DNA of 64,000 nt from the NCBI RefSeq assembly GCF_002750975.1, contig NZ_PEJS01000001.1, positions 4,030,001-4,094,000 on the forward strand. Reading direction: 5' to 3'. The DNA is from Stenotrophomonas indicatrix (GTDB taxonomy: Bacteria > Pseudomonadota > Gammaproteobacteria > Xanthomonadales > Xanthomonadaceae). The notes below the pieces were generated by a model that had not been told where the DNA came from, did not search any database, and was given only the letters and a program-made list of their open reading frames with translations. Of the stretch, positions 41,113 through 49,731 are shown in pieces (positions within the stretch are counted from its first letter, which is position 1; each line of letters begins with the position of its first letter). Both the position numbers and the translations under genes were made by a program.

Positions 41113-42531
41113 CTACATCAAGGCATCGGCCAGGCGCGCGATGCCCTCGCGGCTGCGCAGCCACGCGGGACGCTTGCGCCACTGCTCCAGGTCCAGCAGG
41201 CGCGACTGGCGCAGGTAGTCGTCCTCGATGGCGCACAACTGCGTGACCAGCTGACGGTCGTAGCAGATCAGGCCGATTTCGGCATTCAGCGCGAACGAGC
41301 GGATATCCATGTTGATCGACCCGAGCACGGCGATGTCCTCGTCCACGCTCATGTGCTTGGCATGCAGGAACTGCGGCTCGTACAGCGCGATCTGCACCCC
41401 GCAGCGCAGCAGCTCATCGTAGTAGGCCTCCTGCGCCCACGAGGTCAGCCGCTGGTTGTTGCTGGCCGACAGGATCAGCTGCACCTGCACGCCGGACAGC
41501 GCGGCGATGCGCAGTGCACTCAGCGTTGCTTCGTCGGGCACGAAGTAGGGCGTGACCATCACCAGCCGTCGCCGGGCAAGATGGATCAGCGCGGCCACCG
41601 CATCGCGCGCGTTGCTGTACGGGTAGGCCGGGCCACTGGGCAGCAGCTGGGTGGCGATGTCCTCGCTGCACACCGGCACGTCGGCGATGACCTCCAGGCG
41701 CTGCCCGGTTTCGATGTACCAGTCGCTGGCGAACACCGCTTCAAGGTGCGCCACCGCAGGCCCGCGCACGCGCGCCACCAGCTCGCGGTTGGGGTGGCCG
41801 GCAACGAATTCAGGGCGCGCCAGGTTCTGCGAACCGACATAACCCACTTCGTTGTCGATCACCGCGATCTTGCGATGGTTGCGCAGGTCCATGCGTCCGC
41901 TGCGGCGCCAACGCAGGCCGCCGGGCAGCATCGCGCGCACTTCGATGTCACGTGACCGCAGCCGCTTGCTGTATGCGCGCAGGCCCCGCTTGGCGCCGAC
42001 CGCATCCAGCAGCACGCGGCACTGCACGCCGCGCGCTGCGGCACGCTGCAGGGCTTCGACGATGGCCTCGCCCACCGTGTCATCGAACATCAGGTAGTAC
42101 AGCAGGTGCACCCGGTCCTGGGCCTGGTCGATGTCGGCGATCAGGGTGTGCAGTGATTCGTCATAGTCGGTCAGCAGGTCGATCGCGTTGCCGTGCACCG
42201 GCATGAAATCGCCCTGGCGCTGCACCAGCGGCACCACTTCGGCGCTGGCCGAATCGGGCTTGGGCGTCCAGCGCAGGCGGCGCTGCAGCGCCTGTTCTTC
42301 ACGGATGACCTGCGAGGCCTCGGCCTGCCGGCGGATGCGCTCGCGCGACAGCCACGGATGCCCGAACAGCAGATAGAGCGGCAGACCCAGCAGCGGCACG
42401 AAGCCGACCAGCAGCAGCCAGCTGCGCGCCGCGCCCGGCGTAGTGCGGGTGGGGATCCAGCACAGCGCCACCAGCCGGATCAGCCAGTCGATCAACAGCA
42501 GGTACGAGCCCAGCAGCCACTCGAACAGCAT
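41113..42531 (-). CDS. cls: cardiolipin synthase (phospholipase D family)
   Basis: A 472-residue protein with two N-terminal membrane helices (MLFEWLLGSYLLLIDWLIRL...) and two HKD motifs: HRKIAVID and HAKHMSVDEDIAVLGS. It joins two phosphatidylglycerols into cardiolipin at the inner membrane. The start at 42531 gives the usual bacterial Cls length and topology. Confidence 0.93.
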   Translation of the reverse strand: MLFEWLLGSYLLLIDWLIRLVALCWIPTRTTPGAARSWLLLVGFVPLLGLPLYLLFGHPWLSRERIRRQAEASQVIREEQALQRRLRWTPKPDSASAEVVPLVQRQGDFMPVHGNAIDLLTDYDESLHTLIADIDQAQDRVHLLYYLMFDDTVGEAIVEALQRAAARGVQCRVLLDAVGAKRGLRAYSKRLRSRDIEVRAMLPGGLRWRRSGRMDLRNHRKIAVIDNEVGYVGSQNLARPEFVAGHPNRELVARVRGPAVAHLEAVFASDWYIETGQRLEVIADVPVCSEDIATQLLPSGPAYPYSNARDAVAALIHLARRRLVMVTPYFVPDEATLSALRIAALSGVQVQLILSASNNQRLTSWAQEAYYDELLRCGVQIALYEPQFLHAKHMSVDEDIAVLGSINMDIRSFALNAEIGLICYDRQLVTQLCAIEDDYLRQSRLLDLEQWRKRPAWLRSREGIARLADALM

Positions 42532-42641
42532 CGCGTCGCCCGTTGGGAGGTGTGGGGCCATTCTGCCCAGCGGGGTGTGCAGAGTCGAGCAGCACTGGGG
42601 ACAGCGTGCCGACCAACGGGCGGCACCCACGGGGTCGGAAC

Positions 42642-42665
42642 GTGTCGACCAAGGTCGACACCTAC
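42642..42665 (-). repeat. SMAG-type palindrome
   Basis: On the minus strand the element reads GTAGGTGTCGACCTTGGTCG followed by ACAC, a GTAG-headed palindrome, between cls and the rpmG terminator. Confidence 0.8.
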
Positions 42666-42682
42666 CGGGGGCGGGGGGGCAC

Positions 42683-42712
42683 AAAAAAACCCGCCACGAG
42701 GGCGGGTTTTTT
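42683..42712. terminator. bidirectional terminator after rpmG
   Basis: CCCGCC-ACGAG-GGCGGG forms a 6-bp GC stem flanked by A7 on one side and T6 on the other, so it would work in both directions. It ends the rpmB-rpmG operon on the minus strand. Confidence 0.92.
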
Positions 42713-42738
42713 CGGAAGCGACCCGCAATCCTTGCGGA

Positions 42739-42903
42739 TTACTTGATCTTGCCTTCCTTGTACGGGACGTGCTTGCGCACGACCGGATCGTACTTGGAGA
42801 ATTCCATCTTCCCCGGGGTGTTCTTCTTGTTCTTGTCGGTCGTGTAGAAGTGACCGGTACCAGCGGTCGAAATCATACGGACCTTATCGCGCTTGCCTGC
42901 CAT
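42739..42903 (-). CDS. rpmG: 50S ribosomal protein bL33
   Basis: The 54-residue protein [20 protein letters not shown]...[14 protein letters not shown] is bL33. It lacks the CxxC pairs of zinc-binding bL33, so it is the zinc-independent form. It is the second gene of the rpmB-rpmG operon, 13 bases after rpmB. Confidence 0.98.
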   Translation of the reverse strand: MAGKRDKVRMISTAGTGHFYTTDKNKKNTPGKMEFSKYDPVVRKHVPYKEGKIK

Positions 42904-42916
42904 GATCGTCTACTCC

Positions 42917-43153
42917 TCAGACCTTTTCGCCGCGCGCACGCAGCTCAGCCAGAACGGAATCGATACCGTTCTTGTCGATGGTGCGCAGTGCATGCGCGGA
43001 AACACGAAGCTTCACCCAGCGGTTCTCGCTGGCAACCCAGAAGCGGCGCTCGTGCAGATTCGGCAGGAAACGACGACGGGTCTTGTTGTTGGCGTGCGAG
43101 ACGTTGTTACCCGTCTGCACTCGCTTGCCGGAAACCTGGCATACGCGGGACAT
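42917..43153 (-). CDS. rpmB: 50S ribosomal protein bL28
   Basis: The 78-residue protein [33 protein letters not shown]... is bL28. It has a single Cys near the start and no CxxC pair, so it is a zinc-free type. It heads the operon with rpmG, the usual pairing. Confidence 0.98.
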   Translation of the reverse strand: MSRVCQVSGKRVQTGNNVSHANNKTRRRFLPNLHERRFWVASENRWVKLRVSAHALRTIDKNGIDSVLAELRARGEKV

Positions 43154-43320
43154 GGCGCACCTCGATAGTAAGTTGTGTCAGCCCGTAGCCCGGGAGACGG
43201 CGGCCTCGATGGTTGCCCACCACACGTCAAGAGAATCAAAGGGTTACGCTGGCGTTGGGCGGCCGGGGACGTGCTCCCGGGGGCGCCGCCCGGCACGAAA
43301 CCGGACACAGCGAGCCGCGC

Positions 43321-43349
43321 ATTATGCACGCAATCAAGCCCTTGCGCAA
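43321..43349 (-). promoter_or_regulatory. sigma-70-type promoter of rpmB-rpmG
   Basis: On the minus strand TTGCGC (43349-43344), a 17-base spacer, and CATAAT (43326-43321) form a plausible housekeeping promoter. The leader would be about 160 nt. No other gene was seen in 43154-43393. Confidence 0.65.
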
Positions 43350-43393
43350 CTTACCCACAGGCCACGCCTGAACGCGATGGCGGCGCCCTGCCC

Positions 43394-43903
43394 TCAGCGC
43401 AGGTGCGGCACCACCTGGGCCAGCAGGTGGGCATCCTTCAGTGCGCCATGCAGGCCGCGGGTGCCGGGAATACGCAGGCGCTGCAGCACATCGTCGAGCT
43501 TGTTGGGCATGCCCGGCCAACGGCTGCGGGCCAGCTTCAGGCTGCAGGTCACGCGGCAGTGCTGGGCCAGCCCTTCGGCGATGCCGGCCAGGCGCAGCTC
43601 GTTGTCGAGGAAGCCGACATCGAAGGTGGCGTTGTGCGCGACCATCTCGCTGCCACGCAGGAACTCCAGCAGTTCGGCGGCCTTGCTCGCAAACAGCGCC
43701 TTGCCCACCAGCATTGCATCGCTGATGCCGTGCACGCGCTGCGCGCCCCAGTCCACCTTCCGCTGCGGCTGCAGGTAGGTGTGGAACTGGCGGCCGCTGA
43801 GTTGTCCATCGACCAGTTCCACCGCCCCGATTTCAATCACCCGATGGCCCAGGCGATGCGAGATACCGGTGGTTTCGGTGTCCAGTGCGACGACGCGGCT
43901 CAC
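43394..43903 (-). CDS. DnaQ-like 3'-5' exonuclease
   Basis: A 169-residue protein starting with GTG at 43903, (M)SRVVALDTETTGISHRLGHRVIEIGAVEL. It has the DEDDh motifs: DTETTG, HNATFDVGFLDNEL and HGALKDAHLLAQV, the exonuclease III His-Asp site. It is shorter than the polymerase III epsilon subunit and lacks the C-terminal alpha-binding tail, so it is more likely a separate exonuclease than DnaQ itself. Confidence 0.85.
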   Translation of the reverse strand: MSRVVALDTETTGISHRLGHRVIEIGAVELVDGQLSGRQFHTYLQPQRKVDWGAQRVHGISDAMLVGKALFASKAAELLEFLRGSEMVAHNATFDVGFLDNELRLAGIAEGLAQHCRVTCSLKLARSRWPGMPNKLDDVLQRLRIPGTRGLHGALKDAHLLAQVVPHLR

Positions 43904-44106
43904 GGCGCACGCCGGTATGCAGCGGCCGGCATGCGGCAGACAAGGGACGGGAGAGATGGCAGTGCGGTCATGCGGTGCTGGATCCTGTTGCGCGCGCCCC
44001 GTGCGGCGGGGGCAGATGAGGCGGGATTGTCCCACGCGGTGCGTCGGCAGGAGCGCGGACGAACACAGCGATGTCGGCATACTGGTGATTCACTGCGGAG
44101 GCTCCA

Positions 44107-45339
44107 ATGCGACTGCTGGCCCTCACCTACGGCACCGAAGGCGATACGCGCCCGCTGGTCATGCTCTGCCATGGGCTGATCGCGGCCGGTCACGAGGTCA
44201 TGCTGCTGGCCGACGGCGGCACCCTCGACAGCGCGAAGGCCTTGGGCGTCCCGCACGCCGCGCTGGAAGGCGACATCCACGACGAAGTGGTGGCGCTGGT
44301 CTCACGCGGCAATGGCGTTGCCGCCGCCAGCACCGGGCTGGCACGGATGGCGCTGCAACACGTCGCCGGTTGGATGCGTCAGGCCGATGCTGCAGCCGAC
44401 GGCTGCGATGCGATCCTGACCGGTGGCCTGGCTGCGTTCGTCGGCATGAGCGTCGGCGAGCGTCGCGGCCTTCCGGTGATCGGCGCCGGCATGATCCCGC
44501 TGACGCCGACGCGCGCGTTCCGCTCGCCCTTCCTGCCGCCCGGACGCTCGCCGGGCTGGTTGAACCGGGCCAGTTATGGCCTGGTCAACGGCCTGATCTG
44601 GCGACAGTTCCGCGGCCCGATCAACACGGCCCGCCAGCACGCCGGGCAGCCACCACGACGTTCCCTCTGGGCTGGCCTGCCGATGCTGTATGGCATCTCG
44701 CCACAGCTGCTGCCACCGCCTTCGGACTGGCCGGCCGACCACCTCGTGTGCGGCCAATGGTCGGCCCCTGCTGCGCCGTGGCAACCGTCGTGCGAACTGC
44801 AGGCTTTCCTCGATGCAGGACCGCCGCCGGTCTATCTGGGCTTCGGCAGCATGACCGGCTTCGAGCGCGAACGTGTGCTGCCGGCGCTGTTGTCGGCGCT
44901 GGCGCCACGCCGCGTGCTGCTGTTTTCCGGTTGGGTCGGCGTGCCCGACATGACGCTGCCCGACTCGGTACGGGTGATCGGCCCGACCCCGCATGAAGCG
45001 TTGTTGCCGCGCTGCGCACTGGCGATCCACCACGGCGGCAGCGGCACCACGCATTCGGCATGCCGCGCCGGCATACCGTCGATGGTGATGCCGTTCGCCG
45101 CCGACCAGTTCTTCTGGGCCGATCGACTGCAGCACCTGGGCGTGGCACCGGCGCCACTGTCACCCAAGCGGTTGCAGCCGAAGGTGTTGGCCGATGCACT
45201 GGCGTTCGCCGAGCATGCGGATACACGCGCACGGGCGGCCGCGCTGGGCGCTGCAATGGCGAACGAGGATGGAGTGGCATGCGGCGTGGCCGCACTCGAG
45301 CGCTGGCTCAGCCCAACGTCTCCACCACCCAATCAATGA
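44107..45339 (+). CDS. GT1-family glycosyltransferase (UDP-glucosyltransferase-like)
   Basis: A 410-residue GT-B enzyme: MRLLALTYGTEGDTRPLVMLCHGL is the N-terminal domain, and IHHGGSGTTHSACRAGIPSMVMPFAADQFFWADRLQHLG is the C-terminal sugar-nucleotide binding block. Relatives glucosylate sterols, macrolides or other lipids. The substrate is unknown. Its stop lies 32 bases inside the convergent LysR gene. Confidence 0.9.
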   Translation: MRLLALTYGTEGDTRPLVMLCHGLIAAGHEVMLLADGGTLDSAKALGVPHAALEGDIHDEVVALVSRGNGVAAASTGLARMALQHVAGWMRQADAAADGCDAILTGGLAAFVGMSVGERRGLPVIGAGMIPLTPTRAFRSPFLPPGRSPGWLNRASYGLVNGLIWRQFRGPINTARQHAGQPPRRSLWAGLPMLYGISPQLLPPPSDWPADHLVCGQWSAPAAPWQPSCELQAFLDAGPPPVYLGFGSMTGFERERVLPALLSALAPRRVLLFSGWVGVPDMTLPDSVRVIGPTPHEALLPRCALAIHHGGSGTTHSACRAGIPSMVMPFAADQFFWADRLQHLGVAPAPLSPKRLQPKVLADALAFAEHADTRARAAALGAAMANEDGVACGVAALERWLSPTSPPPNQ

Positions 45340-46201
45340 ACACCCGCAGCCGCTGGCTCATGTGCCGGTTCGGCGGGAACATCACGTGCATCGGCATCGG
45401 CGGCAGCTGCCAATCGTGCAGCACGGGCAGCAGCTCGCCGCGCGCCACATGTGGTTCGGCCATGTAGCTGGGCAGCGCGACCACGCCGAGGCCGGCCAGG
45501 CCAGCGGCCAGATAGGCGTTGCCATCGTCGAAGCCGATTGAATAGCGCCCCTGCACCTCGACGCGCTCGGCGCCACGCTGCGCGGTGAACACGCGGGCGC
45601 GGCCACTGCGTGGGCTGAGAAAACCGACCGTGTGGTGGTCCGGCCCTTCCAGCGCGCGCGGGTGTTCCGGCACACCGAACCGCTGCACATAGCCCGGGCT
45701 GGCATGGAAGCCGATCGGCAGGCGCGCCAGCGGTCGTGCCACCAGCGCGGGATCGGCAGGCGCGCCACCACGGATCACGCAATCGACGTTGTCGGCGATG
45801 ACATCGACCTCGCGGTCGCTGACGCCGATGTCCAGCTGGATCTCCGGATAGCGCGCCTGGAAATCCGGCAATGCCGGCACCAGCCGCAGGCGCGCATACG
45901 GCCCCGGCACGTCGACGCGCAGGCGCCCGCGCGGTTGTGCGGCGGCCTCGCCCAGCCCCCCTTCAACCTCTTCCAGCTCGGCCAACAGGCGAACGATGCG
46001 CGGGTAATACGCCGCGCCATCGGCAGTGACGCTGACCCGGCGCGTGGTGCGGTTGAGCAGCCGCAACCGCAGATGCGCTTCCAGCTGCTGCACCAGCTGG
46101 GTGACCGTGGTGCGGCTGAGCTGCAGGGTGTGCGCGGCGCGGGTGAAGCTGCCGGTCTCCACCACCCGGGCGAACGCGCGCATCGCTTCGAAACGGTCCA
46201 T
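45308..46201 (-). CDS. LysR-family transcriptional regulator
   Basis: A 297-residue protein: N-terminal winged helix-turn-helix (MDRFEAMRAFARVVETGSFTRAAHTLQLSRTTVTQLVQQLEAHLRLRLLNRTTRR) and a C-terminal substrate-binding domain. It is divergent from ridA (110-base gap), which it may regulate. It converges on the glycosyltransferase with a 32-bp overlap. Confidence 0.93.
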   Translation of the reverse strand: MDRFEAMRAFARVVETGSFTRAAHTLQLSRTTVTQLVQQLEAHLRLRLLNRTTRRVSVTADGAAYYPRIVRLLAELEEVEGGLGEAAAQPRGRLRVDVPGPYARLRLVPALPDFQARYPEIQLDIGVSDREVDVIADNVDCVIRGGAPADPALVARPLARLPIGFHASPGYVQRFGVPEHPRALEGPDHHTVGFLSPRSGRARVFTAQRGAERVEVQGRYSIGFDDGNAYLAAGLAGLGVVALPSYMAEPHVARGELLPVLHDWQLPPMPMHVMFPPNRHMSQRLRVFIDWVVETLG

Positions 46202-46311
46202 GGCCGCGGCTGTGATTGTTTGGAATATGCAATCAATCTATACCGATCATCACGGTTTATCCAGACAGCGACAGCGGGGAGGATGGTCCGCTCCCGTCTG
46301 GAATCCGTCCC

Positions 46312-46710
46312 ATGTCCCACCGTGATGTTGTCTTTCCCGCCGGCCGGCAGGCGCTGTACGAGCGCAACCGCTATTCGCCGGCGATCCGATCCAATGGCCT
46401 CCTGTTCGTTTCCGGCCAGGTCGGCAGCCGCGAGGATGGCTCGCCCGAACCGGACTTCGAGGCGCAGGTACGCCGCGCTTTCGACAATCTCAACGCGGTG
46501 CTGGCCGCGGCCGGCTGCACGTTCGATGACGCGATCGACGTGACCGTGTTCCTGGTCGATCCGGAAACGAACTTCGAAAAGGCCTGGGCGATCGTGCCCG
46601 AGTACTGGGGCCAAGCGCCGCACCCGACCCTGACCGGCATCGGCGTGACCTGGCTGTATGGGTTCCAGTTCGAAATCAAGGTGATCGCCAAGCTGCCCGC
46701 AGACCGGTAG
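46312..46710 (+). CDS. RidA/YjgF-family protein (enamine/imine deaminase)
   Basis: A 132-residue protein with SPAIRSNGLLFVSGQVGSREDGSPEPDFEAQVRRAFDNLNAVLAAAGCTFDDAIDVTVFL, a RidA fold (SGQVG, conserved E/R). Family members remove reactive enamines. The ATG at 46312 fits family length. The TAG stop is the GTAG of a SMAG repeat. Confidence 0.88.
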   Translation: MSHRDVVFPAGRQALYERNRYSPAIRSNGLLFVSGQVGSREDGSPEPDFEAQVRRAFDNLNAVLAAAGCTFDDAIDVTVFLVDPETNFEKAWAIVPEYWGQAPHPTLTGIGVTWLYGFQFEIKVIAKLPADR

Positions 46711-46777
46711 TGCCGGCCGCTGGCCGGCAGCGCATTGCGCCAGCAGGGTTCATGGGATTGCCGGCCAGCGGCCGGCA
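46707..46777. repeat. SMAG pair overlapping the ridA-like stop
   Basis: GTAGTGCCGGCCGCTGGCCG plus GCA lies at 46707-46729, and an inverted palindrome lies at 46759-46777. The GTAG of the first contributes the TAG stop of the RidA-like gene. The pair could fold into one long stem-loop. Confidence 0.85.
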
Positions 46778-46871
46778 CCCCGGACACTCGCCTGAACGGA
46801 ACACGCCGACAAATTCCCGAGGTGGCCATTGATATTGTATCCACCGAAAACCGCTTGCTAGCCTCCCCTCC

Positions 46872-47216
46872 ATGCGCCGGATCGCCCGCCACCTTCGTTC
46901 GACCCTGCTGATGCTGCTGATGGCGGCATTCGTGGTCGTGCCGGTGGCTGATGTGCTGGCGTGTGCGGTGGAACCGCACGACAGCACCGTGGTGCATGTG
47001 GAAGCCGGTGCCGAAGATGCCGACGGTGACACTGACAACGACGGCAAGCACGCCGCTGCCTGCAGCCACAACCACTGCCACCACTCCAACCTGAGCCTGC
47101 CGGCGAGCACCTTCGCCGCCTTTGGCACGCCGCAACCGGCGCGCTGGACGAATGCAGGCGATGCGGCGACCTATGCGGTCGCCCAGGACGAACTGGCACG
47201 TCCTCCCCGGGCGTGA
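46872..47216 (+). CDS. His/Cys-rich periplasmic protein leading czcCBA
   Basis: A 114-residue protein with a signal peptide (MRRIARHLRSTLLMLLMAAFVVVPVADVLA) and a metal-ligand cluster HAAACSHNHCHHSNLSL. Such a small His-rich protein ahead of the czc genes resembles CzcI-like or CopL-like periplasmic proteins. It may buffer or sense zinc, cobalt or cadmium. No strong ribosome site was seen, so the exact start is less sure. Confidence 0.72.
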   Translation: MRRIARHLRSTLLMLLMAAFVVVPVADVLACAVEPHDSTVVHVEAGAEDADGDTDNDGKHAAACSHNHCHHSNLSLPASTFAAFGTPQPARWTNAGDAATYAVAQDELARPPRA

Positions 47217-47272
47217 GTTGAGCGCGTCCCGCAATCGCGGGCTCCCGTTTCACTCACAACCGGAATCCCCCT

Positions 47273-48526
47273 ATGTCGATCCTGACACGTCGGTCGCCGC
47301 GCGCGGCCGGGCTGGTCGTCGCCGTGCTGCTGGGCCTGATCCCCGCCGCACAGGTCGCCGCACAAGCCGCACCTTCGTACGACACCCTGCTTGAACGCCT
47401 GGACCAGCTGCCCGGCGCCCGCGTCGGCGCGGCATTGGCCGAGGCGGCCGACGCCCGCGCCGACCAGGCCCGGGCGCTGCCCAATCCATCCCTTTCCTGG
47501 TCCGCCGAAAACGCTTGGGGCACAGGCTCCTACGGCGGCATGGGCCGGGCCGACACCGTGCTTACCCTGTCCCAGCCTCTGGAGGTCTGGGGCCAGCGCG
47601 GCGCGCGCGTCCGCGCCGCCCGCGCCGAGGCACAGGCCGCTGCCCTGCGGGGTTCGCAGAGCCGCAGCGATGTCGCCAGCCAGTTGGCGGCGATCTACGC
47701 ACAGGCGGAAAGCGCCCTGCGTCGCTACACGCTGGCCGAAGAAGCGCTGAGCCTCACCCGCGACGATGCGGCGGCGGTCACCGCCATGGTCAAGCATGGC
47801 CGCGAGCCGCAGTTGCGTGCCGTGCAGGCACAGAGTGAAGTGGCCAATGCCAGCGCCGCGCTGGATGAGGCGCAGGCCTTCCGCGACGCCGCGCTGGCCC
47901 GCCTGGCCGGTGCGGCCCTGCTGGATGCACCGGTGCAGACCATCGACAACAGTCTGCTCGATCGCGCACCGCCAGCACCGCGTGGCGCCACCGATGTGGC
48001 TCTGGCCGTGCGTGTGGCCGAAGCCGAAGTTGATGCGGCCGGTCGTCTGGTCGACGTCGAGCGCAAGCGCGCCCTGCCCGACCTCAGCGTTACCGCCGCG
48101 CAGACGCGTTTCCGCGAGGACCGCGAACAGGCCTACACGCTCGGCGTCAGTCTCTCGATCCCGTTGTTCGACCGCAATCGTGGTGGCATCCGCGCCGCCA
48201 GTGCCGAACAGCGCGCGGCCGAAGCGCGCTTGGACCAGCAGCGGCGCGACAGCGAAGCCGAACGCTTGTCGGCGGTGGCGGGCCTGAAGGCCGCCGGCAG
48301 CCGCACCCGCGCCGCCGACGAAAGTGTGGTCGCCGCCGAGGAAGCCTATCGGCTGGCGCGCATCGGCTTCGACGCCGGGCGCATCTCGCAGCTGGAACTG
48401 CGCAGCACCCGCAGTGCCCTCATCGCCGCCCGCGGCACCGCCGTGGACGCGCGCCTGTCGCGCGTCGGCGCGGAAATCGATCTCGCCCGCCTCGAAGGGC
48501 GCGCACCCTTTGTGGAGGCCCGATGA
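47273..48526 (+). CDS. czcC: CzcC-type outer-membrane efflux protein (TolC family)
   Basis: A 417-residue TolC-family protein with a signal (MSILTRRSPRAAGLVVAVLLGLIPAAQVAAQ), long coiled-coil repeats and LSIPLFDRNRGGIRAASAEQ. It forms the outer-membrane channel of the RND pump. The stop overlaps the czcB ATG (ATGA). Confidence 0.92.
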   Translation: MSILTRRSPRAAGLVVAVLLGLIPAAQVAAQAAPSYDTLLERLDQLPGARVGAALAEAADARADQARALPNPSLSWSAENAWGTGSYGGMGRADTVLTLSQPLEVWGQRGARVRAARAEAQAAALRGSQSRSDVASQLAAIYAQAESALRRYTLAEEALSLTRDDAAAVTAMVKHGREPQLRAVQAQSEVANASAALDEAQAFRDAALARLAGAALLDAPVQTIDNSLLDRAPPAPRGATDVALAVRVAEAEVDAAGRLVDVERKRALPDLSVTAAQTRFREDREQAYTLGVSLSIPLFDRNRGGIRAASAEQRAAEARLDQQRRDSEAERLSAVAGLKAAGSRTRAADESVVAAEEAYRLARIGFDAGRISQLELRSTRSALIAARGTAVDARLSRVGAEIDLARLEGRAPFVEAR

Positions 48527-49722
48527 ACCTGTTCCGTTCTTTCCCGCTGGTTGGCGGCTTGTTGCTGACTGCATTGCTGGCCGGTTGTTCTGGTAACACA
48601 CAGGCCCCGGCAGTCTCGGAGCCCGCCGGCAAGGCAACGGCCGACGATGGCCATGGCCACGCCGCCGACAGCACCGATGCCAAGGCCGAAACCGGCAACG
48701 CGGCAGATGCCGATGAAGGCGTGGTGCAGCTGACGCCAGAGCAGATCAAGGCATCCGGCATCGACGTGGTGGCCGTCGGCCGCGGCGGCGGTGGTTCGAC
48801 GCGGCTGTCCGGCAGGGTGGAACCGTCGATCGGTGCACGTGCCTCGGTCGCTTCCACCGTGACCGGTCGCGTGGAGCGCGTGCTGGTCGCACCGGGCACG
48901 GCAGTGAAGCAGAACCAGGCGCTGGCGATCGTGGTCAGTGGCGAGGCGGCGGTGTTCCGCGCCAATGCGGTTGCCGCCGCCGCGGAGGCCGAGGCGGCGC
49001 GCTTGGCCCACGGCCGCGACAAGGCGCTGGTCGAACAGGGCGTGGTCGCTCGCCAGGAACTGGAAACCTCACGCGCGCGCTCGCTGGCGGCGCAGGCGCA
49101 GGCCGCTGCCGCGCAGGCACAGGCCGCCGCCACCGGTTCGCCCGACAGCAGCGGCCGCGTGCGCATCACCAGCCCGGTGGCCGGCATCGTCGGCAACGTG
49201 CAGGTCACGCCCGGCGGCGTGGTGGCGGCCGGCAGCCCAGTGGCCGACGTCGCCGATCCGTCGATGAACGAGCTGGTGTTCACCGCGCCACCGGCGCTGG
49301 CCGCGCAGGTCACGCCGGGCATGACGCTGGAAGTGACCGTGCCGGGCGGCAGCTTCAGTGCCACCGTCACCGGTTCGGCCGCCGATGTGCGCCAGCAGGG
49401 TGGCGTGGCGGTGATCCGTGCCATGCCGGTGGATGCCGCATTGCCACCGGCCGGTTCGCCGGTGTCGGCGGTGGTGGTCACCGACGGCAAGGACGGCGCG
49501 TTGAGCGTGCCGGCTGATGCGGTACAGAACGTCGGCGGCAGCAGCGCGGTATTCGTCGCCGTCCAGGGCGGCTTCAAGGTGCAGCCGGTACTGGCCGGCC
49601 GACGTGCCGGTGACCGCATCGAGATTCTCGGCGGCTTGAACGGCGACGAACGCATCGTCGGCGCCAACGCGTTCCTGCTCAAGGCCGAACTGGCCAAGGG
49701 CGAAGCCGAGCACGGGCACTGA
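48523..49722 (+). CDS. czcB: CzcB-type periplasmic adaptor of heavy-metal RND pump
   Basis: A 399-residue lipoprotein-type adaptor (MNLFRSFPLVGGLLLTALLAGCSGN, lipobox LAGC) with a His/Asp-rich linker (DDGHGHAADSTDAKAE) that may bind metal, then lipoyl and beta-barrel domains. It links CzcA to CzcC. It starts in an ATGA overlap and ends 9 bases before czcA. Confidence 0.92.
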   Translation: MNLFRSFPLVGGLLLTALLAGCSGNTQAPAVSEPAGKATADDGHGHAADSTDAKAETGNAADADEGVVQLTPEQIKASGIDVVAVGRGGGGSTRLSGRVEPSIGARASVASTVTGRVERVLVAPGTAVKQNQALAIVVSGEAAVFRANAVAAAAEAEAARLAHGRDKALVEQGVVARQELETSRARSLAAQAQAAAAQAQAAATGSPDSSGRVRITSPVAGIVGNVQVTPGGVVAAGSPVADVADPSMNELVFTAPPALAAQVTPGMTLEVTVPGGSFSATVTGSAADVRQQGGVAVIRAMPVDAALPPAGSPVSAVVVTDGKDGALSVPADAVQNVGGSSAVFVAVQGGFKVQPVLAGRRAGDRIEILGGLNGDERIVGANAFLLKAELAKGEAEHGH

Positions 49723-49731
49723 GGACCTTCC

